NCBI GenBank assembly: GCA_963695105.1
Contig: CAVOGC010000003.1
Location: 1 to 64,000 of the forward strand
Length of the DNA stretch: 64,000 nt
Source: Competibacter sp963695105
GTDB lineage: Bacteria > Pseudomonadota > Gammaproteobacteria > Competibacterales > Competibacteraceae
Reading direction: 5' to 3'
The notes beneath the pieces were generated by a model. The model was given only the letters and a program-made list of their open reading frames with translations, was not told the origin of the DNA and did not search any database. This document shows, piece after piece, positions 63,145 through 64,000 of this stretch; the stretch's first letter is position 1, and every line of letters starts with the position of its first letter. The position numbers were made by a program, and so were the translations under genes.

Positions 63145-64000
63145 TCCCGTTACCGTCGATTTTCCCAGAAATTTCACCAAGGCTCTGAACGACGGGCAAT
63201 TGCGTCGCAATCTCCGCGCCGCCATGGACACCTTGGGGTTGCGGCGTCGGAATCTGTTCTCCGACCCGGAAGCGTTCGAGCAACTGCGGGCGCGTGGCGA
63301 CGCCATCCGGCGGCGGGCGCTGAGCAAGCTGCCGCAATTGCTGGAGCAACTGGAACGGAAATGCACCGAGAACGGCATCCAGGTGCACTGGGCCGAAACC
63401 CCGGACGAAGCCAACCGGATTTGCCTGGAGATCATTCAGCGCCACAACGCCACCCGCGTCATCAAGGGCAAGTCGATGGTGTCGGAGGAAATGCACCTTA
63501 ATCATTTCCTGGACGAACGCGGCATCGAGGCGCTGGAGACGGATCTTGGCGAGTACATCATCCAACTGGATCACGAAACGCCGTCGCACATCATCGTGCC
63601 GGCCATCCACAAGAACCGCGATCAGATCGCCCGGCTGTTTCACGAAAAGATACCCAACACGCCGTACACCGAAGTCGTCGAAGAACTCAACGCCATCGCC
63701 CGCAAGATTCTGCGCGAAAAATTTTTCGCGGGTGAAGTCGGGGTCAGCGGCGTCAATTTCGCGGTCGCCGAAACCGGCACGCTGTGTCTGGTGGAAAACG
63801 AAGGCAACGGCCGCATGTGCACCACCGCGCCGCCGGTGCATATCGCCGTCATGGGTCTGGAAAAAGTGGTGGAGCACCTGCGGGACGTGCCGCCGCTACT
63901 GCGCCTGCTCACCGGCTCGGCCACCGGCCAGTTGATCACCACCTATTTCAATATGATCAGCTCGCCACGCAAGCCGGACGAGAAGGATGGCCCCAAGGAA
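63137..64000 (+). CDS. lutB: Lactate utilisation protein LutB (LldF), cut by the right edge
   Basis: 288 codons are visible from the ATG at 63137 and the frame is open to the end of the window. The LUD domain is recognisable: KGKSMVSEEMHLNHFL, DLGEYIIQLDHETPSHI and FAVAETGTLCLVENEGNGRM. The C-terminal ferredoxin domains of the family lie outside. It overlaps lutA by 8 bp, and a lutC gene would be expected next. Confidence 0.94.
   Translation, partial: MANPVTVDFPRNFTKALNDGQLRRNLRAAMDTLGLRRRNLFSDPEAFEQLRARGDAIRRRALSKLPQLLEQLERKCTENGIQVHWAETPDEANRICLEIIQRHNATRVIKGKSMVSEEMHLNHFLDERGIEALETDLGEYIIQLDHETPSHIIVPAIHKNRDQIARLFHEKIPNTPYTEVVEELNAIARKILREKFFAGEVGVSGVNFAVAETGTLCLVENEGNGRMCTTAPPVHIAVMGLEKVVEHLRDVPPLLRLLTGSATGQLITTYFNMISSPRKPDEKDGPKE

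Overview
The window is a GC-rich chromosome segment from a gammaproteobacterium. The clearest evidence is two syntenic blocks typical of that class: mlaFEDCB-ibaG-murA followed by hisG-hisD, and kdsD-kdsC-lptCAB-rpoN-hpf-ptsN-hprK-rapZ-ptsH-ptsI, together with rnfABCDGE. hprK, a short-form HisG, a B12-dependent fused acyl-CoA mutase (IcmF), a membrane pyrophosphatase and a PPDK argue against an enteric host. They fit an environmental lineage that stores carbon, perhaps Competibacteraceae-like; that placement is inference. No plasmid, phage or intact transposon genes were seen.

Layout. 1-7 kb: the 3' part of a MscK-like channel gene, yqhA, a DUF815 ATPase, the periplasmic protease Prc and a NYN-domain protein. 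7-13 kb: slipin/NfeD pair, HIT hydrolase, DUF3108 protein, a 73-aa ORF, nadC, a PCu(A)C copper chaperone and a GIY-YIG (DUF123) protein. 13-18.6 kb: a divergent proton-pumping pyrophosphatase, then a secreted repeat protein whose frame is broken several times. 18.7-23 kb: ETF-ubiquinone oxidoreductase, a glycosyltransferase/methyltransferase pair, a glutamine amidotransferase and tRNA-Ser(UGA). 23-27 kb: an opgG-orf-opgH osmoregulated glucan operon with an unknown protein in the middle. 27-33 kb: icmF, a gene-free stretch with 33-bp repeats, an AraC-type regulator and a leaderless BtuF-like protein. 33-40 kb: the Rnf complex and argF, with strong stem-loops in their leaders, then a Nudix hydrolase. 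40-50 kb: PTS/HPr kinase/sigma-54/LPS-export cluster. 50-53 kb: PPDK. 53-60 kb: Mla lipid transport, murA, hisGD. 60-64 kb: a YkgJ-type cysteine-cluster protein, a FadR-family regulator and the start of a divergent lactate-oxidation operon (lutAB), with two operator copies flanking its promoter.

How the genes fit together. Much of the window concerns the envelope: KDO synthesis (kdsC, kdsD), LPS export (lptCAB), retrograde phospholipid transport (mla), peptidoglycan (murA) and periplasmic glucans (opgGH). A second theme is energy coupling: Rnf, membrane pyrophosphatase, PPDK, ETF-QO, IcmF and lactate oxidation. PPDK and the pyrophosphatase both act on pyrophosphate, so this organism probably treats PPi as an energy currency (inference). 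The HPr/HprK/PtsN module with no sugar permease looks regulatory rather than transport-dedicated.

The least explained items are the broken secreted repeat protein and its 150-aa cysteine-bearing module, the NYN protein with a cold-shock-like C-terminus, the small protein fused by overlap into opgGH, the divergent pyrophosphatase and the 33-bp repeat locus upstream of the AraC gene.
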